From NCBI RefSeq assembly GCF_004770895.1, contig NZ_RQHS01000012.1, forward strand, positions 248,001 to 312,000: a stretch of DNA of 64,000 nucleotides. The letters are read 5' to 3'. Positions 7,807 to 17,116 of the stretch are shown here, piece by piece. The position numbers and the translations under genes were made by a program. Numbering within the stretch: the stretch's first letter is position 1; every line of letters begins with the position of its first letter. This stretch comes from Leptospira dzoumogneensis (GTDB lineage Bacteria > Spirochaetota > Leptospiria > Leptospirales > Leptospiraceae). The notes under the pieces are model-generated. The model did not search any database and was not told where the DNA came from. It was given only the letters and a program-made list of their open reading frames with translations.

Positions 7807-8841
7807 TTGGAATTAGATTCCTTATACGAAGAAAGAAAAACTCCGGCCGGATATTTGGTAAAAGTCCGCCTGGGAAAAATGACATACGTAGTTTTTACCT
7901 CCAAGGGACCGGAGGTTCCAAAAGGAGCCAGAAACCAATCCATCGTGGTTCCGGTTCCGCGGATCGCATTTTTAGGAGAGGATTTTGACCTCTCCCATTT
8001 TAGGTTAGGGGAGCTGAGTTTCGTAAACGTAAAGCAGGGAAAACTTGTGATCCCATATCAGCATTCCACTTCCGGAAATGAAGTCCGGACCATCTTCCTA
8101 AACAGCGGAAGTGAATGTGATATTTTGCCGGTAATCATCTACCATTATGAGCGAGTGGATAGCCTGCTCAGAGCCAGGGAAGAAGGAGTGGAGATGCACC
8201 ATCTGGTCTTGGACGAGGAGTTCCCGCGCCAGGAATTAGTGGCCCTGAAAATCAGGTTCCCTTCCTTAAACATGCTCATCATCAAAAGAAAGGTAGCTCA
8301 AAAAATCGGGGCAGTGGGGGAAAAACCGTCCCCTGGAAAAGAGGAACTAGAAAAAAGCCTCCGGGAAGAATCCAGCATCGTGGACTTTAATAAGGTCCGA
8401 GCTACTGATTTATTGGAGAAGGGTAACCTGAATATGCACTCCAAAAATCCGGTCTTCCTTGCTAGGATCCATCTTCGAAAAATGGAGCTGGAAAAGGTAA
8501 AACAGCTTCTTTTAGAATTCACTCTGAAGTCGGAAGAGGTCGCGTTCATCCGGACCTTCTTAGATGTGATGATCCGAAACGATGATAATAAAGAAGAGCT
8601 GAAAGGATGGGCTCCTAAATTAAGAAATTTGGATGAAGGTTTCAGGCTCGCCGGCTTAATTTTAGAAACCAAAGAAAAAGAATTCGAAGCGGAACTAGAC
8701 AAAGGTTTCTCCAAAGATATCGCGAGCATGGTCTATGCACTTTTGGAAAAAGAACAAGACAGAGCAGAGAATAAAGAGCAGGAAATTGTGCTCTGGGAAT
8801 GGAAGCTCCGAGCCAAGAGACTATTCCGAAAGACCGCCTAA
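7807..8841 (+). CDS. Conserved hypothetical protein, 344 aa
   Basis: Not recognised. Starts at TTG 7807, four bp after the NtrC-like gene, so translational coupling is likely; the first internal ATG would remove 24 conserved-looking residues. No signal peptide or membrane helix. Residues 1-120 are beta-rich; 120-190 contain [21 protein letters not shown]; the C-terminal half is charged and helical ([30 protein letters not shown]), like an alpha-helical repeat fold. Its tight linkage to the regulator upstream suggests a partner in the same control circuit, which is an inference only. Confidence 0.7.
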   Translation: MELDSLYEERKTPAGYLVKVRLGKMTYVVFTSKGPEVPKGARNQSIVVPVPRIAFLGEDFDLSHFRLGELSFVNVKQGKLVIPYQHSTSGNEVRTIFLNSGSECDILPVIIYHYERVDSLLRAREEGVEMHHLVLDEEFPRQELVALKIRFPSLNMLIIKRKVAQKIGAVGEKPSPGKEELEKSLREESSIVDFNKVRATDLLEKGNLNMHSKNPVFLARIHLRKMELEKVKQLLLEFTLKSEEVAFIRTFLDVMIRNDDNKEELKGWAPKLRNLDEGFRLAGLILETKEKEFEAELDKGFSKDIASMVYALLEKEQDRAENKEQEIVLWEWKLRAKRLFRKTA

Positions 8842-8894
8842 ATTCCTAGAAAAACGGTAAAAAAAGCTTCCATTTCCCCCAAAAATGGTTAAAA

Positions 8895-9914
8895 ATGGGC
8901 TATACTGCCATGTTTTTTCGAATGAGACATAATTTTTTGGCACAGTTTTTGCTTATTGTCGCTCTGGCTTTGGGCTCTAACTCTGCCTTCGCAGAAGAGG
9001 TTTCCGATATGGGACCTTCTTCTCAAAATATGTCCGAGGCAGAAGAATCTATTTCGGAAGAACTAAAATTTATCTACCAAGAAGAAGTGGATCAAATTCT
9101 CTCCGAAGGAATTTCTTATTCGGAAGAAGAAAGATTATCCGACTTTCCGGATCTAGATTTTCTTTTAGCTGATGATGGTGTTCCTACCAGAGTCGCAAAA
9201 GTTTCTGCAGATCAAAAAGTAGAGAAGGGGAAAGGTCCTAACTCGGAACTTGGGATCCAGAATCGGAAATCAACCTCCGAAATTTTTTCGGTCTCTTCGG
9301 ATCTTTCTAAAAACTGCCTGCTTGGTCTGAGTGTTTTATTGCCGAACTTGAAAGTCGGATACGGAGTTGGTCAGGAGTTCCTACCAAGGGCTCAGATCCA
9401 AGAGCGAACTCGAAGCCAAGAGGCAGCTTCAGTCGGAGGGGATCCTTATGCGGACTCTCTGTCCCTATGTGCGAATGTATTTTCTCTATATTTAGGTGGG
9501 GAAGGCTCCGCTGCTGAGCCAGTCTGTTCTGCTGAAAATCAGCAAAATTCTCTCTTAGGGCCTGGAGTTCCTACCATGAGTGGATGGGTTTTAGGGAAAA
9601 CCACGGAGAATGCGCTTGGAAGCGGATTGGGCTCGGAATTCGATCAAATACAGGGCATTGTTCTGGTTTCTGAGAAATTCTCCCAAAACCGGACCTTCTC
9701 CTATGCGAATCTAAGCCAATGGGTAGAAGGAGGGCAGTCCCCACCGGTTCGTGCCGCTGGACAGAAAGTCGCGGGAGAATTCTCTGCAGAGAGATCGGAA
9801 TCCCGAACCCTGAATCAAGAACTGAAATCATCACTCGAAAAGGTGTTATCTAAGGCCGGACAAGACTCGTATAAATTTTCTTCTGGTCGTCCGACCCCAG
9901 AAATTCTAACTTAA
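8895..9914 (+). CDS. Exported hypothetical protein, 339 aa
   Basis: Not recognised. A signal peptide is visible: from the ATG at 8922 it would read MRHNFLAQFLLIVALALGSN followed by SAFA and EE, with cleavage after AFA. ATGs at 8895 and 8910 give longer versions; none has a strong ribosome site, so the start is uncertain. The mature part is acidic at first (EEVSDM, DFPDLDFLL), then low in complexity with many S, G, Q and E residues and no membrane segments. It follows the 344-residue gene by 53 bp and precedes a basic small protein by 5 bp. Confidence 0.65.
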   Translation: MGYTAMFFRMRHNFLAQFLLIVALALGSNSAFAEEVSDMGPSSQNMSEAEESISEELKFIYQEEVDQILSEGISYSEEERLSDFPDLDFLLADDGVPTRVAKVSADQKVEKGKGPNSELGIQNRKSTSEIFSVSSDLSKNCLLGLSVLLPNLKVGYGVGQEFLPRAQIQERTRSQEAASVGGDPYADSLSLCANVFSLYLGGEGSAAEPVCSAENQQNSLLGPGVPTMSGWVLGKTTENALGSGLGSEFDQIQGIVLVSEKFSQNRTFSYANLSQWVEGGQSPPVRAAGQKVAGEFSAERSESRTLNQELKSSLEKVLSKAGQDSYKFSSGRPTPEILT

Positions 9915-9919
9915 CAAAT

Positions 9920-10294
9920 ATGGCCGTGAAGATCAAACGAACCTCTTTTCAGAGGCTTCTGAATGCGATGAAGAAAGTCACTAGCGAGGTGAACGATCAC
10001 GAAATTCTTCGCAGATTAGAAACTCTCATGGTCACTAGCAAAGAAGATCTGAACCAAACTGTGGTCCGCTCTCTTTTAGAAAATCCTTTAGACTTCGATC
10101 CCAAATCTGTGCCTGAACCTTACGCACAGTACGTTAGACATTTCGTATATATGGTGAAACGAAATAAGAAAATGGGATTGGATGTGAACTTCGATGCAAG
10201 CGCTATCGAATCAAAAAAAGATAAGAAGAAGTTAGCTGCCCCTAAAAAATCCGCTCCGGCCAAAAAACAAGCCCCCGCTCGCAAAAGAGCCTAA
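9920..10294 (+). CDS. Small basic protein with histone H1-like tail
   Basis: 124 residues. Residues 1-85 are helical (FQRLLNAMKKVTSEVNDHEILRRLE). The last 30 residues are a K/A/P-rich tail (KKDKKKLAAPKKSAPAKKQA, then PARKRA), the composition of bacterial histone H1-like tails that bind DNA. It starts 5 bp after the exported protein. Nucleic-acid binding is inferred from the tail alone. Confidence 0.7.
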   Translation: MAVKIKRTSFQRLLNAMKKVTSEVNDHEILRRLETLMVTSKEDLNQTVVRSLLENPLDFDPKSVPEPYAQYVRHFVYMVKRNKKMGLDVNFDASAIESKKDKKKLAAPKKSAPAKKQAPARKRA

Positions 10295-11117
10295 AATCTG
10301 AAAACTTCCCTGTGCTGCGCACAGGGCCAAAATCTACTTTCCGCAAAAGGGCAATATCTGTCATTAAATGCCGGTCTATGGGCGAATGTTCGCATAAATG
10401 GGCAATTCTTGCCCAAAAATCGACTTTAGGCGCCTATAATCTGGCGTTTGCATAAGTGCCTAATCATAAGCAGTGAAATTAGGTATTTGCCAATTGAAAT
10501 ATGATGAGCTGGAGAAGGGGGGCATAGGCGAACTGGCGCAAAACGATAAGGAATATTGCCCTTGGAGAGGTGCTATATTTCCTTGCAGGAATGGCTTTGG
10601 AGATGTCGGATAATCGGCGGTTTGTAAGCTCATGGGCGTAAATTCGCCTATCCTGCCGCTACTTGGCGCTGCCCAAAAATGAGCGTTTAATTCTGTGACT
10701 TATGGGCGGTTGATTGTGAGTGGGGGCGGGAATTGAGATGGAACAGCTAAAAAATCGTCAAATCACCCTTAGGAATAACCGTAAGACAGTGGGGAATTTC
10801 CGCGTTTTCGCCTCAATATTCGCTTACAAGTTTAGTTTGGTAGATTTCAGGCCTTTTTGATCAAGAAAGCCTTGTCCTATTCTGACCAAACTGTCCATCC
10901 CTGGGCGGCAATAAGGGAGTTCCTGCCATTCTTCGCTTTATATCAACTGCGCTGGAAAGCGGGCTTAACGACTCTCCTTGTGGCACTATAAATAGATAGA
11001 ATCCTCCTTTTTACTGACATAAAGTCATGTGTATCAAATTTACACCCCCATGAGGTTTTGGCAGGCCCGTATTGCTTTCTTCTTGCGGAAGGAGGAAGGT
11101 TCATAGATCCTCTTCCA
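10295..11117. other. 823-bp non-coding region rich in short hairpins
   Basis: No convincing gene. The stretch is studded with short inverted repeats built on GGGC/GGCG: GCGAA-TG-TTCGC (10382-10393), GGGCAA-TTC-TTGCCC (10400-10414), TAGGCGCCTA (10427-10436), CCTAAT...ATTAGG (about 10459-10485), GGGCGTAAATTCGCC (about 10633-10648). The words GGGCAA, GGGCGAA and GGCGC recur throughout. A TGTCGGA half-site occurs near 10607 and a GGAGTTCCTGCC copy at 10916. It could be a decayed gene, a repeat island or a structured RNA. Confidence 0.5.
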
Positions 11118-11333
11118 ATGGCCGAAGTAATCAAATTAAGGGTAAAATGCCATGCCTGCTCAAATTTAATCGAAGGTTCCGCTAAATATGGCGGAGGGCA
11201 TTACGTTCCAGAAGGCGTAAACTTCGAATTTGTAGCTATTGGGAAAGTGGAGACTCCAAAGGGAAAGAGAGTGAAGGCGGAAATTACTGCGGATTGCCCG
11301 AACTGCGGAGTTCGGTGTAAATGGACAATATGA
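11118..11333 (+). CDS. Small zinc-ribbon-like protein
   Basis: 71 residues from ATG 11118 (MAEVIKLRVKCHACSNLIEG). Two CxxC pairs, CHAC near residue 11 and CPNC near residue 61, with a following C, suggest one zinc site of ribbon type. An ATG at 11058 would add 20 residues without family-like character. A GGAAGGAGGAAGG purine run lies 18-30 bp upstream of the chosen start, rather far for a ribosome site. Function unknown. Confidence 0.6.
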   Translation: MAEVIKLRVKCHACSNLIEGSAKYGGGHYVPEGVNFEFVAIGKVETPKGKRVKAEITADCPNCGVRCKWTI

Positions 11334-11432
11334 TTCGCTTTTTATTAGTCTTATTAATGATTAAAAATAATCTAAATTATGATTATAATTGATCTTTCTT
11401 TTCTATTTTTAACTAATGCTTAAATTTAAGTA

Positions 11433-12878
11433 ATGAATTTTGCCACTCCTCTTTTTTTATTCTTCTTTTTGCTTATATTTGGGCTAAGATGGATTCTTCC
11501 TAGACTGAAATTTCTTCCAGAATGGGCTCCCAAACCATTTTTATTGGCGGGAAGCTATTTCTTTTATATGGCTTGGAATCCTAAGTTTGGGCTTCTTCTT
11601 TTTGGGACTACTATCCTGGATTATTGGATCGGTAGAAAGATGGATCAAAAGGAAGGAAGGTCTCGTGCAATCTTACTTTCTATTTCATTGGTTTTAAATC
11701 TAAGCGTTTTAGCGTTTTTTAAATATTTCATTTTCTTTATGCAGTCCGGAAATGCCGTTTTTTCGGCATTTGGGCTAAATTTAAGTCTTCCTGTATGGCG
11801 CATTGTGCTTCCTGTAGGGATCTCTTTTTACACTTTTCAGTCCCTAAGTTACACGATTGATGTGTTTCGAAGGGAAATTTTGCCTGAGAAAAATTTTTGG
11901 AACTACGCGCTCTTTCTATCCTTTTTCCCTCAGTTGGTTGCGGGACCTATCGTTCCGGCGAAGACCTTTTTACCTCAACTTAAGACTTGGGTAACATGGA
12001 AGGAACTCCCTCTTAGAGAAGGTCTCGTTTTAGTTTTGATCGGCGTATGGAAGAAGGTGGTGATTGCGGATCAACTTTCCATTTTGCCGGATTCTTTTTA
12101 TCGTTCTCCTTTGGAATTTTCGAGTGCCTATGCCTGGGCAGCGGTTTTTGCGTATTCTCTTCAGATCTATTGTGATTTTAGCGGATATACCGATATTGCT
12201 TTGGGTTCCGCTCTTCTTCTCGGTTTTAGGCTGACTGAAAATTTTAGGATGCCTTATCTTGCTTCCGGGTTTTCCGATTTTTGGAGAAGATGGCATATCT
12301 CTCTTTCTTCTTGGCTTCGGAACTATTTATACATTCCTTTGGGCGGGAATCGTAAATCCGAGCCGAGGACTTATATTAATCTATTCTTAACCATGCTTTT
12401 GGGCGGTTTATGGCATGGTGCCAGTTGGAATTTTGTGGTTTGGGGTGGATTTCACGGTATTTTCTTAGGTCTGGAAAGATTGGGGAAAAAATTTTGGCCC
12501 GGTTCCTTCTCCCCTGAAAACAAATCCGGGATTTTAGGAAGATTCTCTTATAGGATTTTTGTGATCTTAGCTGTGGTTCTTTGTTGGGTGTTTTTCAGAT
12601 CTCCGAATTGGAAGACCACAGGGATCGTTTTCGAAAAACTTTTCGGGTTTTCGAGCGGCGCGGATCCGGCACTTTCTTCTTTGCGTATTTTGTTTATCGC
12701 ATTCTTTTTATTTTTTGCAGCGACCTGGATCGGAAATCGTGACGAGAAATACGGAAGCTTTCGCAAATTTTATGAAGGTTTACATCCGGTTCTTTTTGGG
12801 ATACTGGTGGGAGTTGGACTTTTATTGGGAGCCGTATTCTCTTCCGAGTCACAACCGTTTATTTATTTTGTTTTTTGA
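11433..12878 (+). CDS. MBOAT family membrane-bound O-acyltransferase
   Basis: 481 residues, about ten membrane segments. It transfers acyl groups from a carrier to sugars or lipids at the cell envelope (AlgI/DltB-like). Diagnostic stretches: YFFYMAWNPKFGLLL at the N-terminus, LPVGISFYTFQSLSYTIDV, FFPQLVAGPI, RRWHISLSSWLRNYLYIPLG and, with the catalytic histidine, LLGGLWHGASWNFVVWGGFH. An SGNH-like protein (14432) lies nearby and such enzymes commonly work together in O-acylation. Its 3' end overlaps the convergent membrane gene by 16 bp. One copy of the GGAAGGAACTCC motif lies inside (11998). Confidence 0.92.
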   Translation: MNFATPLFLFFFLLIFGLRWILPRLKFLPEWAPKPFLLAGSYFFYMAWNPKFGLLLFGTTILDYWIGRKMDQKEGRSRAILLSISLVLNLSVLAFFKYFIFFMQSGNAVFSAFGLNLSLPVWRIVLPVGISFYTFQSLSYTIDVFRREILPEKNFWNYALFLSFFPQLVAGPIVPAKTFLPQLKTWVTWKELPLREGLVLVLIGVWKKVVIADQLSILPDSFYRSPLEFSSAYAWAAVFAYSLQIYCDFSGYTDIALGSALLLGFRLTENFRMPYLASGFSDFWRRWHISLSSWLRNYLYIPLGGNRKSEPRTYINLFLTMLLGGLWHGASWNFVVWGGFHGIFLGLERLGKKFWPGSFSPENKSGILGRFSYRIFVILAVVLCWVFFRSPNWKTTGIVFEKLFGFSSGADPALSSLRILFIAFFLFFAATWIGNRDEKYGSFRKFYEGLHPVLFGILVGVGLLLGAVFSSESQPFIYFVF

Positions 12879-14341
12879 ACCGGTCTCTGCAGATAATCTC
12901 TGATCTTCTCTGTTTCTTCGTAGATCCAAATTTTTCCGTTTCCGGATCCACAATTTAAAACTCGAGTAGGTTCTCCATAGAATGATTTGATCCTGGATTC
13001 TCCGAGCCCTTCCGGCAATATTGCGATCGGACCTTCCGGTGGGAATAGGAACCATTCTTTATTGGAAACCGAATATGATCCTTCTAATGTGCTAAAATCT
13101 ATCGGATAAGCGAGGACTCTTTTTTCGGAGTATGTGAGGATTCGTCTGGCTTTTCGAGGTTCTGAAAGTATGAATACGAATGGATCTTTTTCTTTCCATT
13201 CATCTACACAGATGGTTTCAGGCGGTCGGATGGATTCCCATGGATCTCTGAATTGTCCGGCTCCTTCTCCAACTACCGCAAATATCCCAAGTCCGAATAT
13301 CAGTCCTAAAAATGCGAAATTTCTGGAATGGCTTAGATAGTTTTGGTTTTTGACAGAAGGTAAAATCCCGAATAATACAGGGACCATTACGATTGCAGGG
13401 AGGCTGTATTTTAATGAATTTTGGCCGGAATACAGCCCGAGTAAGGGCGGTAAAATACAAAGACTTAGCTGGAAATATCCTAAAAATCCGTAACTATGCC
13501 CGGATTCTTTTCCTTTTCTTAAACATAAAATTCCGCCCAGGATCGCAAATGCGAGAAAGATCCCTGGAAGTTTTAGGCTCAGTACTGTGGTGAATAAATC
13601 GCTCCACCAATGTGAGATCGATTCGAGCGTGGAGAGTTTATTGGGTGAATTGATCGCTAAAAATATTTTTATGAATGAATGAAGTCCCAGCCCGATTAAG
13701 CCTGTGGCAAAAAATCGGATGGAGATTAGAGGGAAAGAAACTCCCCAACGACCGTACCTTCTTGCCCAAGCAAGTAAAGTGGGCAGATATAATTCTAAAA
13801 TTAAGATCCTATCTGAAACTGTGAGCAGGGAAAGCAGAGGGAAGATGGAATATTTTGGGACCTTCTCCCTTTTTAAATAAGGCCAGATCCAGAGACTTGT
13901 GAGAAACGCGCTTATATGTACGGATGGAAAATATAAAAAGTACAATAACGGAAATTTTTCAGCGATCAGAAATAGGAAAGATAATGTGAGTAAGCTGAAT
14001 ACGTAACTTTGGAGCCTTGGCATTTTTGGCTCCATTGCACGGATGAATTTTCCTAAAAGATATGCGAGTAATGTGGTTTGGAAGATCGCGTAGAGTGTTA
14101 ATGTCCTAAAAACATTCTCGGTGATATATCCGAATATAAAAACGATCGGCAGGTCCGGAAAAAAATAAGGTGTGGGAGCGAATGACCAGGCCCTTAAGGA
14201 ACCTCCGTCCCGGAGCACGTCGATCAACACGGAAGGAAGATATAGGGCTTCCATGTTCCAGAAAATTTCTTTAGGCGCAGTAAATAGGGAGAATATAAGT
14301 GAGGCCAGGAAAATAATTATAGAAGTCCAGAGCCAAACCAC
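12863..14341 (-). CDS. Polytopic membrane protein, 492 aa, unknown
   Basis: Starts at GTG 14341 with AGGA eight bases upstream. About ten hydrophobic segments spread over residues 5-370, followed by a soluble C-terminal part of about 120 residues (RKARRILTYSEKRVLAYPID, WIYEETEKIRDYLQR). This is the arrangement of envelope glycosyltransferase-type or wzy/O-antigen-like membrane proteins, but I see no catalytic signature. It faces the MBOAT gene tail to tail and is divergent from the SGNH-like gene, so an envelope role is plausible. Confidence 0.7.
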   Translation of the reverse strand: MVWLWTSIIIFLASLIFSLFTAPKEIFWNMEALYLPSVLIDVLRDGGSLRAWSFAPTPYFFPDLPIVFIFGYITENVFRTLTLYAIFQTTLLAYLLGKFIRAMEPKMPRLQSYVFSLLTLSFLFLIAEKFPLLYFLYFPSVHISAFLTSLWIWPYLKREKVPKYSIFPLLSLLTVSDRILILELYLPTLLAWARRYGRWGVSFPLISIRFFATGLIGLGLHSFIKIFLAINSPNKLSTLESISHWWSDLFTTVLSLKLPGIFLAFAILGGILCLRKGKESGHSYGFLGYFQLSLCILPPLLGLYSGQNSLKYSLPAIVMVPVLFGILPSVKNQNYLSHSRNFAFLGLIFGLGIFAVVGEGAGQFRDPWESIRPPETICVDEWKEKDPFVFILSEPRKARRILTYSEKRVLAYPIDFSTLEGSYSVSNKEWFLFPPEGPIAILPEGLGESRIKSFYGEPTRVLNCGSGNGKIWIYEETEKIRDYLQRPVQKTK

Positions 14342-14431
14342 TTGGGAATCCTGGCTAATGCCTCATCCTAGGTAAAGTAGAAAACGAAACAATTTCTGGA
14401 CAAAGAGGCAATTACTTTCAGTTTATGTAGT

Positions 14432-15976
14432 GTGTCCCGTTCCAAGTTAACTATCTTATTTTCCGTTATTATCTCGGTTATTTTTTTGGATTTCTTCTTG
14501 TTCCGATACTCGTTTTGGCTCTTGCCTAACGAATCTTCCTGGGGAGCGGACTATTTTTATAATTTTTTACACGAGTATAAAACTTTCGAAAAAATTTCGA
14601 AGCAGAAATTCCGCGTTTTAGTAATAGGTTCCAGCGTTACGGGTTATTCTATTAACCCTAAAGACTTAGAGAAGGAACTTCGTAAGGTCACCGAGAAAGA
14701 TCTAGATATAATTTTTTTGTCTTATGCGGGTATGCCTCCCTTGGATGCGTACTTGATGAAGGATCAATTCCTTAGTTTATCTCCGGATCTCATTGTGTAT
14801 CCTGTGAACTTTGTGGATTGGAGATTGTATAGGGCCTATGTTTTAGATCCTAAGAACGGTAAGAACGAAACCGCAGAAGAATCCAAACTCATTCTGGATG
14901 CTCTGGACTTTTATGATGCTCCCCAGTCCAAGATCATTTTTCCTTTGGAAACTCTCTTGGAATTTTGGGATTTAATAGGATTGGAGAAGGGCGCGGAATA
15001 TTTGGCTGCTTCTATCTTTGGTTCTTATCGTTATAAGGAAATTTATTGGAAAATTTCTTCTTCTCTTTATGAACATCGATTTGGTAGGAACACCAGCTTC
15101 AGAGAATATAACGGTGTGGACATTCCGGAGAAGGTGACTTTCAGAGGCTGGACTGGAAAAGTTTTTTCTTTCCGACCTAAACCTTATATGGCCCGAAAAG
15201 GTTTTTATATCCAGGTAGTGGAAGAAGTTCTGAAGGATGGGAAGTTAACCCTGGACTTGGAAAATTCTTCTCATACTATTAAGCAGACATTTGAGTTCAA
15301 GAGTCCCGGTTGGAAAAAAATTCTTTTAGATCCTAGGTTTTTGGAACAAGGGGAGAAGGATTACTGGATCCGGGCAGAAGTTTCCAATACTTGGATCCCT
15401 TATTTTGCGGGACCGGAGCATAAGGATTGGGCTCGAGATATTCTTGGGGTTAGACTACAGCAGATTTTCGGAAAAGAAGACGATCTTTCTCTTTTGGACA
15501 GAAGGCCGGTGAGAGAAGAAAGGACGGAAGACCTACGCTTTCTAGGGATGTCCGATAAGGAATACGAGGAATATTTTTACTTTAGACTTCTTACAGACCT
15601 AAAAAAAAGACCAGGTTTACAGTACATTCAGGTATTAGCGGACTCTAAGAAGAAGATCGCAAAAGAAAAGTTCCGGCCCATTCTTCATTTTCGTTATATG
15701 AAGAAGTTACTTTCTTTTTTTAAAGAGAAGGATTTACCATTCCTCTTAATAAACAATCCTGAAAACCCGGTCAGTCTTTCCTGGTACGGGGATTCTGAAT
15801 GGTATAAAGAGCATTTGTCTTATCTAAAAGAGATCAGCGGGGGCGGAGACAATTTTGTGGATCTAAGTAAAGCGCTGCCTTCGACTGATTTTTGGGACTT
15901 CCATCATCTTACGTATGGAGGGACTCAAAAGATGAATTCTAAGTATGCTTCTCTCATATCTAAATTTGTCGAATGA
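14432..15976 (+). CDS. Membrane-anchored SGNH-hydrolase-like protein
   Basis: 514 residues from GTG 14432. One N-terminal membrane helix (ILFSVIISVIFLDFFLF) and then RVLVIGSSVTGYSINP, which resembles block I of the SGNH/DltD-like fold with its nucleophilic serine. Near the C-terminus DFWDFHHLTYGGTQKMNSKY contains the D-x-x-H type block V. A large insertion with beta-rich character lies between. With the nearby MBOAT enzyme it may finish an O-acyl transfer to an envelope polymer; that pairing is inferred from families and proximity. Confidence 0.7.
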   Translation: MSRSKLTILFSVIISVIFLDFFLFRYSFWLLPNESSWGADYFYNFLHEYKTFEKISKQKFRVLVIGSSVTGYSINPKDLEKELRKVTEKDLDIIFLSYAGMPPLDAYLMKDQFLSLSPDLIVYPVNFVDWRLYRAYVLDPKNGKNETAEESKLILDALDFYDAPQSKIIFPLETLLEFWDLIGLEKGAEYLAASIFGSYRYKEIYWKISSSLYEHRFGRNTSFREYNGVDIPEKVTFRGWTGKVFSFRPKPYMARKGFYIQVVEEVLKDGKLTLDLENSSHTIKQTFEFKSPGWKKILLDPRFLEQGEKDYWIRAEVSNTWIPYFAGPEHKDWARDILGVRLQQIFGKEDDLSLLDRRPVREERTEDLRFLGMSDKEYEEYFYFRLLTDLKKRPGLQYIQVLADSKKKIAKEKFRPILHFRYMKKLLSFFKEKDLPFLLINNPENPVSLSWYGDSEWYKEHLSYLKEISGGGDNFVDLSKALPSTDFWDFHHLTYGGTQKMNSKYASLISKFVE

Positions 15977-16053
15977 CAGTCCATGGTCTTGGAAAAAAAT
16001 AGAGAAAAACAATCAAATGCAGACTTTAAGTCTGAGAGCGGTAAATAAGTTCT

Positions 16054-17100
16054 ATGAGCAAAATTAACGTAGCTGTTTTGGGAGCCACCGGCTCCGTCGG
16101 GCAAAGGTTTATCCAACTTTTGGAAAACCATCCTTATTTTCAGGTAACCCATCTGTGCGCATCCGAGAATAGCGCAGGCAAAACATATGCGGATATTATG
16201 AAGAAGCGTTGGAAGATCTCGGGAGATATTCCTAAATACGCTCGTGACATAATGATCACATTGCCGGATCCAAAAGTGACTCCTGGAGTTAAATTGGCTT
16301 TTTCCGGTTTGGACGCTTCTATCGCGGGAGAGGTGGAAACTTCCTTTGCCGAAGCCGGTATCCATATTATTTCCAATTCTAAAAATCATAGAATGGCGGA
16401 GAATGTTCCTCTTCTCTCTGCGGAAGTGAACGCGAACCATTTGGATGTGCTCTCCAGCCAAAAAACTCCGGGCAAGATCATCACTAACTCCAATTGTACG
16501 ATCATGGGAGTGACCATTTCTCTTAAACCTCTGTACGAAAAGTTCGGTATAGAGTCCGTTATGTTATTCTCCATGCAGGCGATCTCCGGAGCAGGTTATC
16601 CGGGAGTTCCTACCATGGATATTTTGGGGAACGTAGTTCCTTTTATAGGCGGAGAAGAAGATAAGGCTGAGATCGAGCCTCTGAAATGTCTTGGAAAGAC
16701 AGAAGGTGGAAAGATCGTAAATGCGGATTTTAAAATTTCCGCACATTGTAATCGGGTCCCGGTTTTCGACGGACATACGGTTTGTGTTTCCGTGAAATTC
16801 AAGAAGAAGCCAACCGAATCCGAAATTTTAGAAGCCTGGTCTTCATTTAAAGGCGAACCTCAAGAATTAAAGTTGCCTCTCGCTCCGGATTTTCCGATTC
16901 TTTATCGTCAAGAAGAAGACAGACCCCAGCCTCGTCTAGACCTGGAAACAGGTAGAGGAATGACTACCGTAGTGGGAAGACTCAGACCGGATCCGATTTT
17001 AGATTGGAAATATGTTGTCCTAAGTCATAATACGGTCCGTGGGGCTGCCGGTGCCGCGATTTTAAACGCGGAATTGATGTATCGGAAAAACCTACTCTAG
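16054..17100 (+). CDS. asd: Aspartate-semialdehyde dehydrogenase
   Basis: 348 residues. Converts aspartyl phosphate to aspartate semialdehyde for lysine/diaminopimelate, methionine and threonine. NADP-binding [10 protein letters not shown] at residues 9-18; catalytic cysteine in [11 protein letters not shown] near residue 150; [15 protein letters not shown] and [12 protein letters not shown] later. The sequence is of the archaeal/fungal type rather than the E. coli type. I recall asd as a marker of the second chromosome in L. interrogans. Ends 16 bp before the next gene. A GGAGTTCCTACC motif copy lies at 16603. Confidence 0.96.
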   Translation: MSKINVAVLGATGSVGQRFIQLLENHPYFQVTHLCASENSAGKTYADIMKKRWKISGDIPKYARDIMITLPDPKVTPGVKLAFSGLDASIAGEVETSFAEAGIHIISNSKNHRMAENVPLLSAEVNANHLDVLSSQKTPGKIITNSNCTIMGVTISLKPLYEKFGIESVMLFSMQAISGAGYPGVPTMDILGNVVPFIGGEEDKAEIEPLKCLGKTEGGKIVNADFKISAHCNRVPVFDGHTVCVSVKFKKKPTESEILEAWSSFKGEPQELKLPLAPDFPILYRQEEDRPQPRLDLETGRGMTTVVGRLRPDPILDWKYVVLSHNTVRGAAGAAILNAELMYRKNLL

Positions 17101-17116
17101 TCGAAGAGGATGACTC

